A stretch of 64,000 nucleotides of DNA from Candolleomyces eurysporus (GCA_027579435.1 JANBPK010001055.1:1-64000); one strand, 5' to 3'; positions 45,016 through 57,366 are shown, counted from the stretch's first letter. The notes: generated by a model not told the origin, from the sequence alone. Translations and numbers: made by a program.

Positions 45016-47306
45016 ATGGCGGGTCATGTTGTAGGTTCATCGCTATATTTCTCAACTTACCTGACGGTACAGTTCGTGCTAGAACCACGACCTAATGGGT
45101 CCCGATTCCTCAATTGGCCCGGATGGCGGCAGCAAGAGGAATTCAGAGCATCGTGCTAATTATGAATCAGTTGCAAGTCAGCACGTCTCAAGACTGATCG
45201 CCAGCACTTACCAAGAATACTCACAGGGCCCAGTCAAGCCATGGACATCGAGCGACCCATACCGTTGCCTTCCCGAGGGAGGAGACATGACGCCAAAACA
45301 GGCATGGACTGTATGCGCTGAACTTGGCGAGAAGCACGCCAAAGAAATGTGTGAAACCATCCATGATGAAGTGAACAGTTTATTGTTCTTCGTCAGTCTA
45401 CCCTTCCCTCGACTGTTGACTAGAGCGTTGTTTAAACTGTCTGTCACAGGCATCAATCTTTTCTGCCGTCGTCACCGCCTTCATAATCGAGTCTTACAAG
45501 CTTCTGCGTGTAGACTATGGGGAGACAACGGCGAAGCTACTCGTTCATCTCATTCACCAGAATAGTTCGATTCCCCCCCTCTCTGCTGGATCCGGAAGGC
45601 GGATTTCAAGCTCCTGGATATGCCGTAAACGTTAACGGGTTTTGGGTCATCAGCCTCATACTCAGCCTGGCGACCGTTTTCTTTGGTGTGATATGTCTCC
45701 AAAGGCTGCACTACCATGGGCGGGAAACAGTGGGTACAGGCAAGGAAGCCGTGATGACTAGGTTTTCTCGAGGAACCATCTTCATTTTATGGGTGCTGCC
45801 TATTCGCGCCTTACTCCCCTCACTCCTCATCTATTCCGTACTTCTCTTCCTGCTCGGTCTCGTGTTGTTGCTGTGGCAGACCAGCAGGGCAGTGATGGGC
45901 GTTTCGATTGTCCCCATTGTCGCAATGCTACTCGCCTCCTTCGTTTTTATGGCCAGTTCATTCCGGCCCATACCTGGCACTCGCCTGTGGCTATATCACG
46001 CGCGCCGGGTTAAATTTCGCTGGGATCAACGTCCCATGTTTCTGAGCGTTCGGATCGAATCTTCTGACCTTGACGCCGAGCTGGGTTCGCTCATGGTTGC
46101 TCGGTTGTTTCCTCGAGATGTTCGCGCAATTTATGCTTTCCTACACTCCGTAGCAGATACAGCCTTGGATCGTGGCAAAACTCTGCTGGATGGATTGCGC
46201 CGCTTTGCAGAGTGCGCCTCGGGCGTAGAGATGTTGGACTTGGGAACCCTAGACACGTATATCCGAGGGCCCCGTAGCGTAGAACTGCTCAAGGACTCAT
46301 TCATGGCTGATTTTCTAGACTACTTTGCCTGGAATAGCTCGCAGCTTCAGGAAACTCTTATTGGGCACCGGTTCGAGCTATTTTTGAGGATCCTCAATTC
46401 AGCTCTCTCCTACACCCCTTTGGACGAAATTCCTGCTCGAACTATCGCCCCATTACCCAATGGCATTGCCGAAGAGCAGGTTGAAAGCCTCACTCTCGCG
46501 TTCTTTTCAAAGGACGATCGGCACGAACACGTCAAGGACATCTCCAAAGGTGCATAATCCAACTTGAAATAACATGATTGCAAAGCTGACNTTTTTTCGG
46601 ACTCCCAGAATGTCGTATTCAACTCTGCGAGACGGTGTTGATGTACATGAACAACGTTCGAGTCCAGAGGGTTTCGTTTCTCCTCACCGAGGGCACGGTA
46701 GTCCTGAAGCTCCTGGTCCCTACCTTGTCGGACGTATCCCCATGGTGCATGGATTCCACTGTTTTGCCATATGTGTCTGCGTTGAACCGACGTGTGGCCG
46801 AGTACGTCTATCAAAAATCGTCTACGGTGACTCCGGCCCCTGTGAAGGGTCCGGAACGGATTGCGGAAGCCATCTCTCAAAACTCGTCTACAGCCACTCC
46901 GGAGGTCGTGAAGGATCCCCAAGAACGTATTGCGAAAGCCATCGTCTACGTCACCCGGATTTTCGATGCCATGTCTCTCGAATACAAAGCAACCCACCCT
47001 GATACCCTCTCCAACGACTTGAATGGAATAGCAGAGTACGACAATGTCCACCGTGTCTATACGACCTCGTTCAACTCCCTCGTGGATACCATCCATCAGG
47101 CATTAGTTGAGGTCGAATTTCCCGACGAGCTTCTCGGCTTCTCTGAACGGAAGAGGTGGAAGCAACTCTCGCGACACCGCAACATATGTGAAGGGGCCTT
47201 ATCTCCGCTTCCTGAGGAGCCAAGGGCATCACCGGAGACCCGCGATGAGATGAGTAGGAAGGGGACAGGGGAGATCACCATCTCTATTCCTTCCGACTCA
47301 GGATAG
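45016..47306 (+). CDS. DUF6535 membrane protein C (one homopolymer frameshift)
   Basis: Proposed exons: 45016-45030 (MAGHV), 45083-45169 (NHDLMGPDSS...), 45227-45391 (GPVKPWTSSDPYRCLP ... LLFF), 45450-46549 and 46609-47306. Exon 4 opens with the family hallmark ASIFSAVVTAFIIESYKLL. At 45573-45579 a run of seven C must be six to continue from HQNSSIPP into SLLDPEGGFQAPGYAV; otherwise the protein ends early. After that the frame is open: membrane segments (VISLILSLATVFFGVICL, LLIYSVLLFLLGLVLLLW, SIVPIVAMLLASFVFMAS), IGHRFELFLRILN and the C-terminal helical domain. A single N at 46591 lies in the last intron. The C-terminal domain contains a tandem duplication of about 22 residues (SSTVTPAPVKGPERIAEAIS, then SSTATPEVVKDPQERIAKAI). 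Function unknown. Confidence 0.8.
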
Positions 47307-48035
47307 ATGTTTCATTCCATCCCCTATGCTTCATTCAATATTTTCACGACTTCACTTGTCTGGGTTCATGACCGTTGATCGAGATTCTCAATAGCTGGGA
47401 CAATTGATAGTTTAATTATCAACCACTTAGTATTTACTGCTCTGCTGGTTTGTGTCATCGGCGAGTAAGGGCCCGTTTTGTAATCTTCTGAACTCGTTGG
47501 AATGCCGTATTCGCTCAATAGGGAACCGACGGTTTGGTTTATGAGAGGCGCCATTAGACTCCGTCTTAAGGCGGTGTTTCCATCAACTCCACAGGTCCGT
47601 AGGTTACCATCAGGTCAGCTAAGGTTGGGGCGGGTCTTTGACCAATTGGAAAGCAAACTAGACCTGAATTGAAGCGGAGCCCGATAACACATAGGTGTTC
47701 TCTTTGCTGCCGTCTTCTTGTCGTGAGCTCAGAGTGGACCATTGTTGTTCACGTCGTCCTCGTTATGAAGCTACCCATTATTGTCTGCCTACTTTGCTCG
47801 ACCGTAATCGTTTTCTTCGCTCACTTGCATGGACTCGTTAGCATACTGAATATCATGGATTCTTTCTGCTAACTCGTCGACATGGTGGTAAGGGGAATGG
47901 TGTCACCTAAGAACACATATTCAGACGTCGTGAACAAGTCCAAACCGTGAGCGAACGTCGTCGTAGCCGCTTGGGATATATCATTGTATCCCCTCACTCT
48001 TTTCCAAATTCCGTAGCGACTGAAAATCGTTGTCG
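47307..48035. repeat. Intergenic with a copy of the glycoprotein gene's 3' end (47692-47875)
   Basis: From about 47692 the sequence ggtgttctctttgctgccgt, cttcttgtcgtgagc and onward matches 43990-44165, the last codons, stop and 3' flank of the secreted glycoprotein gene. So a tandem duplication began inside that gene's last exon and included the following DUF6535 gene. No intact gene here. Confidence 0.75.
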
Positions 48036-49220
48036 CTAACGTTCAGTGCCCCGGGGAGCCACGTATCGTGTCCGCACAATACCGCTGATACCGTTGACAG
48101 GAGTGATCTTGGCAAGTTGTAACCACCAGGCGTGTCCCCTGCGCCTGCAGCATCTGCGTGAGCAAAAGTTCAAACTTGCGGGACGGTACAAGATGTTTAC
48201 ATTAGGGCCTTTGCCGGTGATGGATTCTTGGGTTTTTGCGGCTTTCTGTGCCGCTTCTGGGGCTGGCGGTGAATCTGTGTCCGTTATTCGGGGATCAGCG
48301 TCAGAGGAACTGACACTCACTCTGCCGGGACGCCCTTGCACATGGCGAAACGCCGTTATTTCACTGTCTTCATCCACATATAGCGGATCACCATTAGCAG
48401 AGTCAGGGTCTGCGCATCGAAACCGAGTGTTGCAGCGGCGGCTGTCGCGTAGCCCTTGAGAAAGGGGCGAATCACCAAAAAGGTGGTGGACGTACCAAAT
48501 ACGCCATCCCTGGTCCTCGTAAGTCCCGAGCGGTGTCTTTCCACATTTTGGACACAGTCGCAAAGCTTCCTCGAGAGAAAGTGTCTCGATCAGCATGATC
48601 ATGGTTAGTCTGTCTCTAGCTTCCATAACATCGCTCCAAGTCTCCTCCTGGACAAGCGTGCCTCCATGCGCTCGTGCAATGCAGTAAAGCCTTTGGGATA
48701 CACGCGCTTCTCCGATCTTGTGCCGGAAATGCCTTACCAGGCTGTTATGAAGATCCTTCCAACATGTTAGGACAGATAAATCGGAGCGGGATTTAGATAC
48801 CTCATACGATGGAACCAAACTCCAAGGTATCGTCAGGGTCTCTCCCAGAGCGTCGGTTATGACCAGCGCGTTCGCGATACTGTGACCAACCGTGGGCGGG
48901 AGGTTCCGTTGCAAGTAGTAGAGCTGGCGCAGAAGCTCCCTTGCCTCGGCGACAACGCGTTGCACTAAAGATAATATCGACCGACCGTCAAAACGGATGA
49001 GAAGCAACGTACATTCGGCAGGGCTGGCGTTGTAGATGTTCGTGTCACCTCCGCTAGCATGAAAGTTTCCACCATTGATAGTGAAGCCGTTGCTGTGGCA
49101 GAACATCTGAAAGGAGACGTGCTCTGGATCTCTCAGTGGACAGCAAGTAGACACCCTCTAACACTCACGGTCAAGGGGCCTACTAACGCCAGCCCGATCC
49201 ATTTCCTGATTGTCGTCCAT
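48036..49220 (-). CDS. Ubiquitin-like-domain (ULD) protein of the basidiomycete type
   Basis: Start ATG 49220 (MDDNQEMDRAGVSRPLD), intron of 45 bp ending GATCCAG, then QHVSFQMFCHSNGFTINGG. The motif FTINGGNFHASGGDTNIYN is the glycine-rich INGG..(N)..GG pattern common at the N-terminus of these proteins. Another intron follows SPAE, then QRVVAEARELLRQLYYLQR. The ubiquitin-like domain is ALVITDALGETLTIPWSLVP, SYE, intron, DLHNSLVRHFRHKIGEARV and MIMLIE. The C-terminus is charged and Ser/Pro-rich; a further intron after GWRIW is possible. A TATAAAG box lies about 60 bp upstream (49277-49283). It sits between the duplicated glycoprotein 3' end and DUF6535-D, so it was probably inserted after the duplication or brought with it. 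Function unknown. Confidence 0.72.
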
Positions 49221-49299
49221 TAAGGGAGAAGGAGAGAGGTGCGAGTGCGGCAAAGAAATAGGGCGACCGCACTTGACTTTATATGCAACCGTGATGATC

Positions 49300-50610
49300 G
49301 GAGCGCCAAGGTAGGAGGCATGGCGCTTCGTCCTTTATTTATTTAAAGTAAAGAGAGAGTTACTTAAAGAATACTTGACGACAGTGGACTCTCTCCGTAT
49401 AACTTTGAAATTCAGTGAGCAGAGTTCAGAGATCTGGAAACAGAATTCGCTGGTCAGCTGGTGGGACACGAGGTAAAAGCAAACTGGATGAGGAAGATCG
49501 GAAGGGTGGTCCAACAAAGGCAAGAGTTGAATATAGCACCTGCATAGCGCTAACGTCCCATACTATCCGCATTATCCGGCACAATCAAATTGGACAGTGA
49601 CGATCGATGAGATGATATGAAGCGGCATGATCAGAGTGCAATCGCGAAAAGCCTAAACACAGGTACCCTGGCGAATTACATATCAGTGTCCATGGAGGGT
49701 TCTGGTTTTGCCTAGGGTTGGCTTGTTGCGTTATCATACGGGAAGAGGGGAGCAAGGGAAGCTAATTAGGGAGTAATGCGGGAGAAACGCGCAGGAGGAG
49801 CCTGCGGAAGTCTGGTTGGCAGTATGTGCGAGGCACGAACACTTGAAAGAAGTCGATAATTGCGGGCATCAAAGCGACTAGTACGAGAACGAGGCAACGT
49901 ATTCGTTCAAACGCTGCCTTTTTGGTTTTGGTCTCCCGAGAACAACGATGAATACGTGTATCTGTTGGCAGCGATTCAATGACAATGAGCAACCGATCGA
50001 GCGCCTCACCGTTAGGTGACGAGCGACCGTTCAGGGGCAATTTGACCTATGAATCTTGAGATTAATACGTCTGTTCTCGTGCCCGATAGGGTGCAAAGGC
50101 CACCTCTACCCCCCCCCGGGATTGAATACCGGTCCATGAACTGAATGCCATGCCTTGAGGCCCCGCTTACTCGCCGATTGGCCTTTTGAGGGTAAGCGGA
50201 GGCGACTCGTCCGTCCACGTTGCATCCCCGAGTATACTATACAGTTGAAATATGACGGCGTGTGGGGCACTTTGTCCCCGATGACTCGGATAGGGCTGAT
50301 ATCACCCATTGTAAGAGATCACCATCGCGCAAGACTCCTCCAAATCGTCGATCAGTCAATCTCCGGTGTGACCGAAACGCTTGACGCTGCGAGCTCCGTT
50401 CATAACTGCAAGTGCTGTAGTGCGAGCCAGATCATGGGTTCCTGATGACCGTTGGTCGTGCGGTATACCTGACAAGCGCCACTATCTGCTCGATCTGGTC
50501 TACGACGGGACGAGGAATTACTACCATAAACGCTCCTCCTCGCTCGCCTAGGCTGTTTCCTCCTCCATCTACAACAGATCCCTGCAGTTCGTGCAAGAAC
50601 CACGACCCAA
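49300..50610. other. Upstream of DUF6535-D
   Basis: From about 49798 this is a divergent direct copy of 44341 onward. A minus-strand frame (50040-49762) with RCLVLVLVALMPAIIDFFQV resembles a short membrane segment; its counterpart at 44350-44450 has decayed. No complete gene. Confidence 0.4.
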
Positions 50611-52681
50611 TGGGTACCGATTCCTCGAATGGCGACAGCAAGGGGAATGGGGACGGAGATAAAGTTGCAAGTCTGCACGTCTTGAGACTCATAACACTTA
50701 CCAACCATCCTCACAGGGCTCAGTCAAACCATGGACATCGAGCGACCAATACCGTTGCCTTCCCGAGGGAGGAGACATGACGCCAAAACAGGCATGGACC
50801 TTATCCGCTGAACTTGGTTCGAGGCATGCCAAAGAAATATGTGACGCCATCCGCAATGAAGTCAACAGTTTATTGCTCTTTGTCAGTCTACCCTTATCTT
50901 AACTGTTGCCTTTAGGCTGACTATCGCAGGCATCGCTCTTTTCTACCGTCGTCACCCCCTTCATAATCGAGTCTTACAAGCTTCTGCATGTAGACTACGG
51001 CGAGACAACGGCGAAGCTACTCGTTCATCTCATTCACCAGAATAGTTCGGTTCACCCCTCTCTGCTGGATCCGGAAGGCGAATTTCAAGCTCCCACATAT
51101 GCCAAGACCGTCAACGGGCTCTGGGTCACCGGCCTCGTACTCAGCCTGGCGACGGTTTTTTTTTGGTTTGCTATGTCTCCAAAAGGTCCACGACCATCAG
51201 CGAGAAACAACGGGTATAGGAAAGGAGGCCGTGATGACGAGATTTTCTCGAGAAAGCAGCTTCATTTTCTGGGTGCTGCCCATTCGCGCCTTCCTCCCCC
51301 TACATCTCATCTATTCCGTACTTTTCTTCCTGTTCGGTCTCGTGGTTTTCCTGTGGCAGACCAGCAAGGGAGTGATGTTCGTTTCGATTGTCCCCATTTT
51401 CACAATGCTGGTCGCCTCCTTCGCTTATACAGCCAGTTCGTTCCGGCTCAAATCTGGCATTCGCCTGTGGGTATATCACATTCGCCGGAGGAAAGGTCGC
51501 ATGCATCGGGGCGTTCGCGCTCAAAATTACGACTTTGACGCCGAGCTGGGTTCGCTTCGGGTTGCTCAATTGTTTCCTCGAGATGTTCGCGAAATCTATG
51601 CATCCCTACACTCCGTGGCAGATGCAGCCTCGGATCGTGGCAAGGCTCTCTTATATGGATTGCACCACTTTGCAGAGCGCGACTCGGACATGAAGATGTT
51701 GACTCGAGTTTCGCCCTGTACATGGATATCCGAGGGCCCCGCAGCGAAGGACTTTACAAGGACACATTCGTGGCGGATGTTATCGACTACTTTGCCCGAG
51801 ATAGTTTGGAACTCCAGGAGGCTCTTATTGGGCACCGGTTCGAGCTATTTCTGAGGATACTCAATGCAGCTCCCTTCTACACCCCTTTGGACGAAAGTCC
51901 CGCTCGAATTATCACCCCATCTAATGGCATTGGCGAAGTCCAGATTGAGAGCCTCAACTCCATGTTCTTTTCAAAGGGCGATCGATGCGAGCACGTCAAG
52001 AACATTTCTACCGGTGACTAACCCAAACTTGAAATAGCACGAGTGTAAATGCTGACTTTTCCCCCCCCAGAATGTCGCATTCAGCTCTGCGAGACGGTGT
52101 TGATGTATATGAACAACGTTCGAGTTCAGAGGGTTTCGTTTCTCCTCACCGAAAACACGGCCGCCCTGAAGCTCCTGCTCCCGACCTTGTCAAACGTATC
52201 CCCATGGCGGATGGATTCCAGTGTTCTGCCACATGTGTGTGCGTTGAACCGACGGGTGGCGGAGTACGTCTCTCAAAACTCGTCTACGGTCGCCAAGGAT
52301 CCAGAATGGATTGCAAAGGCCATCGTCTACGTCACCCGGATTCTCGACGTCATGTCTTTCGAATACAGAGTTGCCTATCCTCGTAAACTCTCCAACAACT
52401 CTGATGGAATAGAAGAGTACGACAAAGTGCACGGTGTCTATATGACCTCGTTCAACTCCCTCGTGGATACCATCAGCGAAGCAGTAGTGCAGGTGGGGTT
52501 TCCCCACGAGCTTCTCGGTTTCTCTGAATGGAAGAGGTGGCAGCAACTCTCGCAGCACCGCGAGATATGTGAAGGGGCTGTATCTCCACGTTCTGAGGAG
52601 TCGAGTGCATTATTGGAGATTTGCGATGAGATGAGTAGGATCAGGATCGGGAGGGGGGAGATCGCCATCTCTATTCGTTGA
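50611..52681 (+). pseudogene. DUF6535-D, two frameshifts
   Basis: Exons by comparison with C: 50611-50663 (MGTDSSNGDSKGNG), 50717-50881, 50930-52013 and 52071-52681. Exon 3 opens with ASLFSTVVTPFIIESYKLL. Break 1: a run of nine T at 51156-51164, one base longer than the frame allows (TVFF then GLLCLQKVHDHQ). Break 2: one base missing near 51700, between MKMLT and SSFALYMDIRGPRSEG; this one is not in a homopolymer. Otherwise the copy keeps IGHRFELFLRILN and a C-terminal domain parallel to C but without C's internal 22-residue duplication. No good exon 1 or TATA box is visible upstream. Probably a decaying tandem duplicate of C. Confidence 0.8.
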
Positions 52682-52689
52682 TGTAGGAT

Positions 52690-54870
52690 AGATGTTTCAT
52701 CCCATTTTCTTTACCATTCTGTCAGCTGGGTACATGACCGACGATGGACATTTTCAGTGGCTGGGACGCTATTTATAGTCCATTTGTTTCCTGCTTTGCT
52801 AGTACGTGTCTACCAGCGAGTACGGGGCCATTTTGCGAGCTTTTGAACTCGTTTGAATCTTGACGAGTCACTTTAGGTGCGAGCACGAGAGTCAAGGTCA
52901 GCGTCAGAGCGGCGATAACGACCGCCTTTTGCAGGGCCAAAAGCCTCCTTGTATAGTGAATCTACGTGCGGCAGTGCGAATCAGCACCCAGCTCAACACA
53001 GGTGAGCACCTTGAGNAAAAAATATGCGCCAACAATATCGGAGTATTCGAGTATGCCATTGACAGTGACGTCAGCTCTGGCCTTGGTAAAACCAATAAAG
53101 CGTCGGGCTAATTGGCGCTGGAGAGTGTCTCTTTCTCTTGATTGATATGTGCGAAGTACGTATCTACAAACAGAGGCAAGGCCACTTGTGGAGATCCTAC
53201 TATACGCAGTGTGAGAAGGACTGTAATAAAGACTGAGAAGTCGATGACTCTCGTGTATCATAAATGTCCAAAGTACCAGCCAGCCCATCGAGTCGCCTTA
53301 CAGTTATAGTCATGTTTGAGGATACACCGTCTGGCTGCTTCGAGACGTGACTCTTAGGGCATTGCGCAATCGCGTGACGAAAGTTAAACATATAATTGAA
53401 GGAAAAAATCATATAGACCCCGCTTCAGTGCGGGGCTACGTCCAGGCATATGATCCGACTTTGTGGCCTACGAGGTGTCAGCCTACGCAACGCAACCGCC
53501 GCATCCAAAGGAGGAAGGGCTCGTAGGCCCAGCATCAATTTTGGCCAGCTGAGAAACCCTCCCACTTGGAAAGGTATGCTCCTTTCAGCCAAATAATGGT
53601 CGCCATCCGATTAAACGTGCACTTCAATCAATTGCACACATCGACTCGAGTCATGCCATTAGCACCCGTCGGGCTTTGCATAGTCCGAGACGTCGACACG
53701 TTTGGAAGATAGCCCATTCGTGCATACCTGAATATCGGACCTAACCCGTATTTTTCAGTCACAGCCACTGGGGATCCCAGATCAGTAGAAGAAGGTTCGG
53801 TATCATGCCTTCGACTGCGTTTTCTTGACCTGTGGCTGTACTCTTCGCAAATTCATATTCTCTTTGTCAAATACAGGCTGGCGCCACCTTTTTTGCTGAC
53901 GTTGCAGAGTGCTTTGAAATCAAGTAACTGCGGTGCAGCTAACGAATCTGGATACGCAAGTGGACAGCCCATAAACAGCGTCTAATGAAACACCGAAATC
54001 AACTACAATACATGTATGGCACGAGCACAGCTGCCACATATAGCACAAGCTGCATCAATTAGGTTTAGGGGAGGGATTTTGAGATTGCAAATTCAAGAGC
54101 TGTGGCACGCAAAAACGACGTATGCGGGTACAAAGGCTGAATCTGAAGATTCTCGAGCATACCACCGTTTCGTTTTGAATAGTGGCAATGCCTTTGTACT
54201 TACGAGCTCATTAGTCACAAACAAGCGATCGAGCCCCGAGTCAACCATCTGTGCGCGTCCCGGACCGTTGCCGACTCTTTGACACGAACCACCTCAAACT
54301 ACTCACTCACTTGCGGAACTCGCCCGGGTTGCCTTGCAGATTTGAAGCCATACGAACCGTGATTGAACATTGAGGACTGGTTTGCCATCGTCTTCTCAGT
54401 GCTTATTTGACAGTGACAGGTGAAACGAGGTTGGAAACGAGGTGGAGTCACCCGAGCACAAAGGTTTTTTTTTTCACCTTCAGCGGGCCGGAATCGACGT
54501 ATTTATACCGCATTTGGCGGACGAGGTCACTAGGGGCGTCTGCCGTCTCTTGTCCCATCCTCTCGTCGCCCGCTAAGCTTTATCCTTCACCCACAGCTCA
54601 GGGCAGCGATATTCATCCGAAATCTACAGCTCTCCCTGGCTCTACAACCTCCTACCCTCCATATTCCTTAGACGCCCACCTCTCAAATTCTCGGATCCGG
54701 GAGCTGTTTGGTCCCGTCCCGCCGACTTGTATCCCGACTCTACGGGCATTGGAAGCAGCTCGAGAGCAGTGCCTAGTACATTCACCTCGAACTCTAACTC
54801 AAGCTACCAACACACCTCGACCGTCACTACCACAGCAACTGATAGCAACGACGGCGACAGCAGCACAACC
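52690..54870. other. Gene-poor stretch between the duplicated cluster and the single-copy genes
   Basis: No confident gene. A single N at 53016 precedes AAAAAA. CCCCGC-TTCAGT-GCGGGG (about 53419) is a short hairpin, and GGCCTACGAG (about 53463) is inverted at CTCGTAGGCC (about 53520). TATTTATACC at about 54499 may be a TATA-like element for the downstream gene. A serine/threonine-rich frame at 54727-54948 overlaps the start of the ligase gene in another frame and is not called. Confidence 0.35.
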
Positions 54871-54877
54871 CAATTGG

Positions 54878-57366
54878 ATGTCGACACTGAAGAGAAAGGG
54901 CCCGCCGCAGGACTCGAACGATTCCCTGATCGGTGGTCATGGTGCTGAGGATGAAGCTGGTATTGGAGATGATCTGGCGCGTTCGGGACGGGGAGATAGA
55001 GATGAAGGTCGTGGCCAGGTAGATCGAGAGCAGGAGAATAGACCAAGGAAAAGGTCGAAACCTACCATCATGGACGTCGACAGCTCCTACGATCACTACG
55101 CCAGTATCGATCGACTGTTCAAGGGAGGCCCTGATTACCACCAACTTGCTCTCAACGCACTGCGAATCTCGTTTCCTCGTGTTTCGGTGATTCGTATCAT
55201 GCAGACGCTTCAGCGGCACCGGGGCCTGTACGTCCCGACTCATTTGTCGCTCTTGGATGAGGAGAAAAGGAGGCAATTGGGGGAGGAGATGGATCAAGGA
55301 GGAGCACTGAGGAACAATGCCGTCGATGAGAGAGAGATGGGCATCCACATTCCTATCGAGAAGTCGAAAGGGAAGGGTAGGGAGCTGGCGTGTGCTTTTT
55401 TCGATGAGGAGAAGAGGTGGCTGGACGGATTCTTGAACAAATCTCCTTCTCACGATGCTGGATACGACGGCTTCGCCCTCGATATGAAGCATGACTCCCC
55501 ATGGTCCGCTGTAGAAGACGTATTGAACGACGTCGACCACGATAACGATGGCGCTTGCGCGGAGTGCGGATGCTGCTTCTCCGATTTCTTAGCTACGAGT
55601 ATGGCTCAGTGTCCCAACAATCACAAGTTCTGTCAAGGTTGTCTACAAACGTACGCTTCGACTCGGTTAAGCACGCAGCAGAACCCGGTCCTCACTTGCA
55701 TCCACACCTCCGGTTGTAACACCCCGTTTCATGACTCCGAACTGAGACGCCTACTCCCTCCCAAGCTACTCTCGCTGTACGAGCGGCTTGTTCAGAGGAA
55801 AGCGCTCAGAGAAGCGAACCTTGTCGGCCTGGAGGAGTGCCCGTTCTGTCCATGGGCGGGTCTCTTCGAGGATCCGATCGAGCGGAACGTACTTTTCCGA
55901 TGTGGGAACGGGGAAGATGGATGTGGAATCGTGAGCTGTAGGATATGCAAGAAAAAGAATCATTGGCCTGAGAAGAACTGTAAGCAGGCGCAGGAGGATG
56001 AGCACTTGGATGGGAGGGTTATGATCGAGGAGGCGATGAGTAAGGCATTGGTTAGGACTTGCCCGAATCCGCAATGCGAGAAACGTGAGTTCTTTCAATG
56101 GGTTGTCTCTTGTCTTTTTGAGTAATTTCGTATTTTATATCACAGCGTTCATCAAGGAACATGGTGTAAGTCTCTTTCTCTATCGCTTGTTTCCGTCGTT
56201 ATCCGAGATTCTGATTCTCCCCAACTACAGTGCAATAAGATGAAATGTCCGAGCTGCGGAACGTTATCGTGCTACACATGTAGGCAAGTTATCAGTGGCT
56301 ACGACCACTTTCATCAGAACGTGAGTTGTCTTCTCTCCTTCTTCAATAGCACCTCTTCCATGACATCATTTCGCCATAGACCCCGAGCCAACCAGGATCA
56401 TCTTCCAAGAATACTAAATGTCCCTTATGGGATACCAACACCGACCAACGACATCAAGAAGAAGTGAAAGAAGCTTGCGAGAAGGCGTTGGAGGAGTACA
56501 AGCGCGATCACCCCGAAGCGGTGTTTGGGAAGAATATCAAAGTCGACTGTGCGGCTCCGGGGTCTTCAACCTCTGCTCAGAATTTTGTTGGTCCTCCACG
56601 TCGATTTCCCGGGCCGGTTAATCAGCTTCTAAACGTGCATCACCGCCAGCCGCCTCATGTTCAAGGTCCGGTTCCTCCGCCACAGCTCGGACAAGGGTAT
56701 CATCAATACGTACCACCGCGCGCCGTTGTTCCATTGGGTGGAATGCCGCAGGCCGGTGGCTACGGTGGCGCCCTTCAAGTTGGCGGCCCATTTGCTGGAG
56801 GAGTCGGGTTTGGAGGAGTTGGAGTCGGAGGAGCTCAAGGGACCGTACAGAATCCTCAGGTTGCAGCCGGACCCGTTCAGGGGCAGGTTCACAATCCCAT
56901 CGAAAACCTTCAACAAGGACAACGCAACAACTCACTCCTACAGATCGCCGAAGCCCAACAACTCTTCATTTTGCACACTCAGGCGCGGAACAAAATACAA
57001 CGAGCCACGGCTGAATTGACCCAGGCGCGTGCCCAGGTCGCTCAAGCGGAGCATAATCTGGCTCTGGCGAGACAAAGGGAGGCGCAGGCGCAGAGGGAAA
57101 GAGAGTTAGGGGAAAGAGAGGCAGTAGACATTACGGCGAGGTTGCAAAATATTCCTCAGATGATGGCCGCCCTTAGGAATGCGCGTCAAGTCGTCCAGCA
57201 TCGTGGATACCAAGCTGGTGGCCTTCGTCAAGAGCCGATTCGGGACGTCGTTCCGGGGCAGCTGCCTCGTCCTCCTCCTAACATCCTTCATCAGGGAAAC
57301 GCCCCAGCGACGAACGTTCAGAATTTTCAGGGGATGCAGGATCTTCACTTCAGAAGGAATAGTTAG
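54878..57366 (+). CDS. RBR-type E3 ubiquitin ligase, RNF216/TRIAD3-like
   Basis: The first in-frame ATG is at 54878 (MSTLKRKGPPQDSN). The N-terminus is acidic and basic with a nuclear-signal-like RPRKRSK. RING1 is CAECGCCFSDFLATSMAQCP with HKFCQGCLQTY; an IBR region follows (CPFCPWAGLFE, FRCGNGEDGCGIVSCRICKK, HWPEKNC). RING2 is spread over three exons: CPNPQCEK, PFIKEHG and CNKMKCPSCGTLSCYTCRQV with ISGYDHFHQN, where the RNF216 family has its catalytic cysteine. Introns are short GT-AG. The last exon ends with a Gly/Pro/Gln-rich linker and a coiled coil (ATAELTQARAQVAQAEHNLA). RBR ligases pass ubiquitin from E2 to their own cysteine and then to the substrate. It is the first of the ordinary single-copy genes at the right side. 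Confidence 0.87.

Noticed and set aside
54727..54948. Serine/threonine-rich frame at the start of the ubiquitin ligase
   Set aside because: It overlaps the ligase N-terminus in another frame. The ligase frame from 54878 has a basic nuclear-signal-like stretch and joins the RING exons without a break.
54827..55540. 237-residue minus-strand frame inside the ligase
   Set aside because: Antisense to the well-supported ligase exon; no motif.
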